From a virus, in IMG/VR virus record IMGVR_UViG_3300039002_000121, positions 1 through 38,742 of that record: a stretch of DNA of 38,742 nucleotides; one strand, written 5' to 3'. The notes under the pieces are model-generated. The model was not told the origin of the DNA. It made no database searches and saw only the letters and a program-made list of their open reading frames with translations. This document shows positions 36,301-38,742 of the stretch, piece by piece. The number at the start of each line of letters is the position of its first letter. Position 1 is the stretch's first letter. The position numbers were made by a program, and so were the translations under genes.

Positions 36301-38742
36301 GATGTACAACTCCCTCGTCGACGATGATCTGCTCGGGCGGGAAGACTCGGCCCTCGCTTGAACGGAAGATGACCTCCGCGACGCCGGCGTGGACGTCGAG
36401 CTTCCGAACACGGACGCGCCCGATGTTTCCCATGTCGAAGGGGTCCTTCATCGTCGAGCGGCCCTTCACGTACGAGATGATGTTGTGCTCGACGTTCTTC
36501 GAGCTCATCGCCTTCGTACGCTCGGCATCCCAAACAACGTCGCCGACGACGTAGTCGCCGCTCCGGCGTAGGTTTTCGAGCTTGAAGCCGAGAGCCGCGC
36601 TCGCGGGCGGGTTCCGGCCGGCGTAGTTATCGGTCGCCGACTGGTCGTGATAGGAGCCCGGCGTCGGGTTGTCGGCGTCGTACTGCTCGGAGAGCGGTTT
36701 GTACGCCTCCCGTTCGAGCCCAGCCCCTCGGAGCCGCTCGAGGAGCGACTTCGGCTTCGCCGGCGGCGCAGCTGGCGGCGGACCGGCCCGACCGGCCGGC
36801 GTTTCGGCGCCGGGCGGATAGGCGGTGTAGCGCTGGCCGTCGTGGCCCTTGTAGCGTACGGCGCCCGACGGGAACTTGGTCAGGACGACGCCCTCGGGCG
36901 CGCCTGAGACTGGCTGTCCGCGGTCATCGAAGACCTGCATTCCCGGCTCTGGAGCGTAGGGCTCGCGCGGCTTCCGCCGACGCTCACGCGCGGGTGTACC
37001 GGCCTCCGGCGGTGCGGCCGGCTTCCCGGGCTCGAAGCCAAACTCTCCGAGGTCGAGCGGCTCGCCGCCGCCTCCGGGAGGCTTCGGCCGGAACGGACTC
37101 GGCTCGGCCGGAGCGGCCGGAGCTGGACGCGGAGCACCTGGCGGCCCGACAGGCTGCTGGAACGGCTGTTCGCGTGCGAGCTCGAGCTCGGGTTCGGTCG
37201 GCATTGGACCGTGTGCGCCGGTCTCGACCTCGCGCTGAAGGCGCCGGCTTGGGTCCATCCGCTCGAGGAGGCGCGTTCCGAGTCCCGGCCCGCCTGCAGT
37301 CTCGACCGGCGTCTCGCCCGGAGCGTAGCGCTGGCGTAGGCGCTCGAGGCGCTTTGGCTGCATCGCCTCCCAGTAGCGGACCGCACCGTTCAGCGCCTGG
37401 TCATAGACGCCGAGGCGGTCGAGCTCCTCTGGATTCCGCGCGAGGAAATCGGCGACCAGCTTGTCGACCTGAGCGGCCGCGCTCGGGTCGCTCGTCCGCG
37501 CGTATGAGAGCGCGCCGGCGAGGTCGTCGCTCACCTGCGCCTGCTTCGATTCGCCGGTGAGGATCCGCATCGCTTGGAGGAGCTCTGCGGCGGTGATCCG
37601 GCGGCCGGCTGCTTTCCAGGCCTCGACCACCATCGCCTTGGTCTGCTTCTTCCGTTCGACGTCACGCGTGAGCGCTTCGCCATAGCCTTCGGTGGTCGGC
37701 GACTCGTCGAAGTAGCCCTGCCAGTACTCCTCGGTAGCCTTGTCGGCGGCGGCGCGCTCGGCGACCGCGAGGCCGGGACCACCGAGGTGCTCGCCGACCT
37801 GTTCGTGGAGAGGCTTGGTTTCGAGCCAGGGTGCGGTACCGGCCGGAGGCGCCGGCATCGGACCGCGCGGCGGCTGCATCAAGCGCCGTTGCCGGTTCCG
37901 CTCCTCTTCGAAGAGGCGCGCCTGTTCCATATCGCGGTAGCGCGCCATCTCGCGGTCCCACTGCCCCTTGGTTGGAGCGGGCGGAGCGCCTTCGGCCGCA
38001 ACGTCGCCGGTGGCCGGCATCGCGTCGGCCTTGGTGACCCAAGAACCGTGCTCGTAGGCGCCTGGCTCGTCCTCGTGCGGGAGCGATTCAGGCGAGAACA
38101 TGTCGTCACGCGCCCGGAGGAGCCGCCGCACCTTGTGGATAGCAACTTCGCCCTTCGGACCGTGAAGCGCAGCGCGCACGGTTCCGTCGAACGACGCCAC
38201 GATGTAGCCGACCGCCGGCGCGGCGCCGGGCGACAGGACCTGCGTGATCTCGACGCCCCCGTTCGCCTCGCGCAGGAAGGCCGGAACGCCGCCCTGGTAG
38301 ATCGCAAAGTGCGACGTCACCGAGTTCGCGTCAGTCTCGATGGCGGTCTCGAACAGGTCGATCTTCGGGTTCTCGGACGCGATGGCGATGAGGACGCGGC
38401 CGTTCCGCTCGAGAGCCTCCGCCTGCTGCGCCTGAAACTTGTCGTCGACGAACTCCTTGTAGAGGCCGGCTCCTTCGGGACGGTCCTCGATGGGCGTCTC
38501 CGGAGAGTGGATCGGGATCATGTTCTGCGCCGTCGGCTGAAAGCCGCCAGCGAGATGGATGACGACCGAGATCTTGTTCCCTGGGTACGAAGTATCCGCA
38601 TCGAGCACGCGCGCGCCGGGGTAGCGCTGCGCGACGTAGGCGAGGACGTCTTGCTCGGACGGCTTCTGCGCGGCGTGCCCCTGAAGCGTGATGGCGTAGT
38701 CGCCGGTCGCGTTCACCGGAATGGGAGCGCGGGTCTCGCTCA
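36284..38742 (-). CDS. Large Pro/Ala-rich protein of unknown function (start one base outside window)
   Basis: The frame is open to the right edge, whose last two bases read TG in frame before SETRAPIPVNATGDY. The start is therefore probably an ATG with its A at base 38743, giving 819 residues; an internal GTG at 38716 is less likely. Residues ~10-200 look folded (YAITLQGHAAQKPSEQDVLA, ISVVIHLAGGFQP, RVLIAIASENPKIDLFETAI). The middle (about 235-480) is helical and charged. About 490-660 is Pro/Ala/Gly-rich linker containing GMQVFDDRGQPVSGAPEG. The C-terminus (GDYVVGDVVWDAERTKAM, GRVRVRKLDVHAGVAEVIF) is beta-rich. No enzymatic motif was found. It may be a large virion or head-associated protein. 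Confidence 0.72.
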   Translation of the reverse strand, partial: SETRAPIPVNATGDYAITLQGHAAQKPSEQDVLAYVAQRYPGARVLDADTSYPGNKISVVIHLAGGFQPTAQNMIPIHSPETPIEDRPEGAGLYKEFVDDKFQAQQAEALERNGRVLIAIASENPKIDLFETAIETDANSVTSHFAIYQGGVPAFLREANGGVEITQVLSPGAAPAVGYIVASFDGTVRAALHGPKGEVAIHKVRRLLRARDDMFSPESLPHEDEPGAYEHGSWVTKADAMPATGDVAAEGAPPAPTKGQWDREMARYRDMEQARLFEEERNRQRRLMQPPRGPMPAPPAGTAPWLETKPLHEQVGEHLGGPGLAVAERAAADKATEEYWQGYFDESPTTEGYGEALTRDVERKKQTKAMVVEAWKAAGRRITAAELLQAMRILTGESKQAQVSDDLAGALSYARTSDPSAAAQVDKLVADFLARNPEELDRLGVYDQALNGAVRYWEAMQPKRLERLRQRYAPGETPVETAGGPGLGTRLLERMDPSRRLQREVETGAHGPMPTEPELELAREQPFQQPVGPPGAPRPAPAAPAEPSPFRPKPPGGGGEPLDLGEFGFEPGKPAAPPEAGTPARERRRKPREPYAPEPGMQVFDDRGQPVSGAPEGVVLTKFPSGAVRYKGHDGQRYTAYPPGAETPAGRAGPPPAAPPAKPKSLLERLRGAGLEREAYKPLSEQYDADNPTPGSYHDQSATDNYAGRNPPASAALGFKLENLRRSGDYVVGDVVWDAERTKAMSSKNVEHNIISYVKGRSTMKDPFDMGNIGRVRVRKLDVHAGVAEVIFRSSEGRVFPPEQIIVDEGVVHHDPLS

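Noticed and set aside
1-38742. tRNA genes, CRISPR arrays, insertion sequences, integrase and att sites
   Set aside because: None were found on reading; repeats seen are short hairpins or protein-coding repeats only.

Overview
This window is about 38.7 kb of GC-rich DNA from a large contractile-tailed (myovirus-type) Caudoviricetes phage, either free or integrated. The evidence is a nearly uninterrupted minus-strand virion operon read from right (38742) to left (1). It holds a large terminase, portal, prohead protease with scaffold, HK97-type major capsid protein, contractile sheath, tail tube, frameshifted tail assembly chaperone, tape measure protein and the start of a baseplate gene. No integrase, replication gene, tRNA, CRISPR array or endolysin was seen. 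The host cannot be named. An exported protein that looks like a beta-barrel suggests, but does not prove, a Gram-negative host.

Layout in transcription order: (1) 38742-32874, DNA-packaging prelude with mostly unrecognised proteins, one with a C-terminal HeH/SAP-like motif and one with a DUF192 domain. (2) 32871-26162, a small virion protein, large terminase, a protein ending in a HAD phosphatase domain, and portal. (3) 26111-18161, a tiny Pro/Gln-rich ORF, protease/scaffold, a probable decoration protein, major capsid protein with an extra Gln-rich N-terminal region of about 200 residues, an HNH endonuclease, and a virion-type protein preceded in frame by a domain resembling the PLMP/RRXRR domain of IscB proteins. 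(4) 18099-15954, a zinc-ribbon protein and a membrane/export cassette (holin-like protein, exported barrel-like protein, membrane protein with coiled coil, small protein). (5) 15957-10260, a duplicated LamG-like protein and head-tail/neck candidates. (6) 10279-815, sheath, tube, tube paralogue, chaperone with a CCCTTTA -1 frameshift site, and tape measure, with a LAGLIDADG enzyme (the only plus-strand gene) and an HNH enzyme flanking the sheath gene. (7) 815-1, a baseplate-type gene running off the left edge.

Genes are packed very tightly. Many junctions are 4-base NTGA overlaps, implying translational coupling, and I used these overlaps and Shine-Dalgarno spacing to revise several starts. 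No gene-free stretch exceeds 300 bases. The largest non-coding gap (4784-4948) holds three tandem hairpins. The features least explained by known phage architecture are the Gln-rich capsid N-terminus, the PLMP-like domain with a nested start, the HAD phosphatase fusion, and the exported barrel-like protein.
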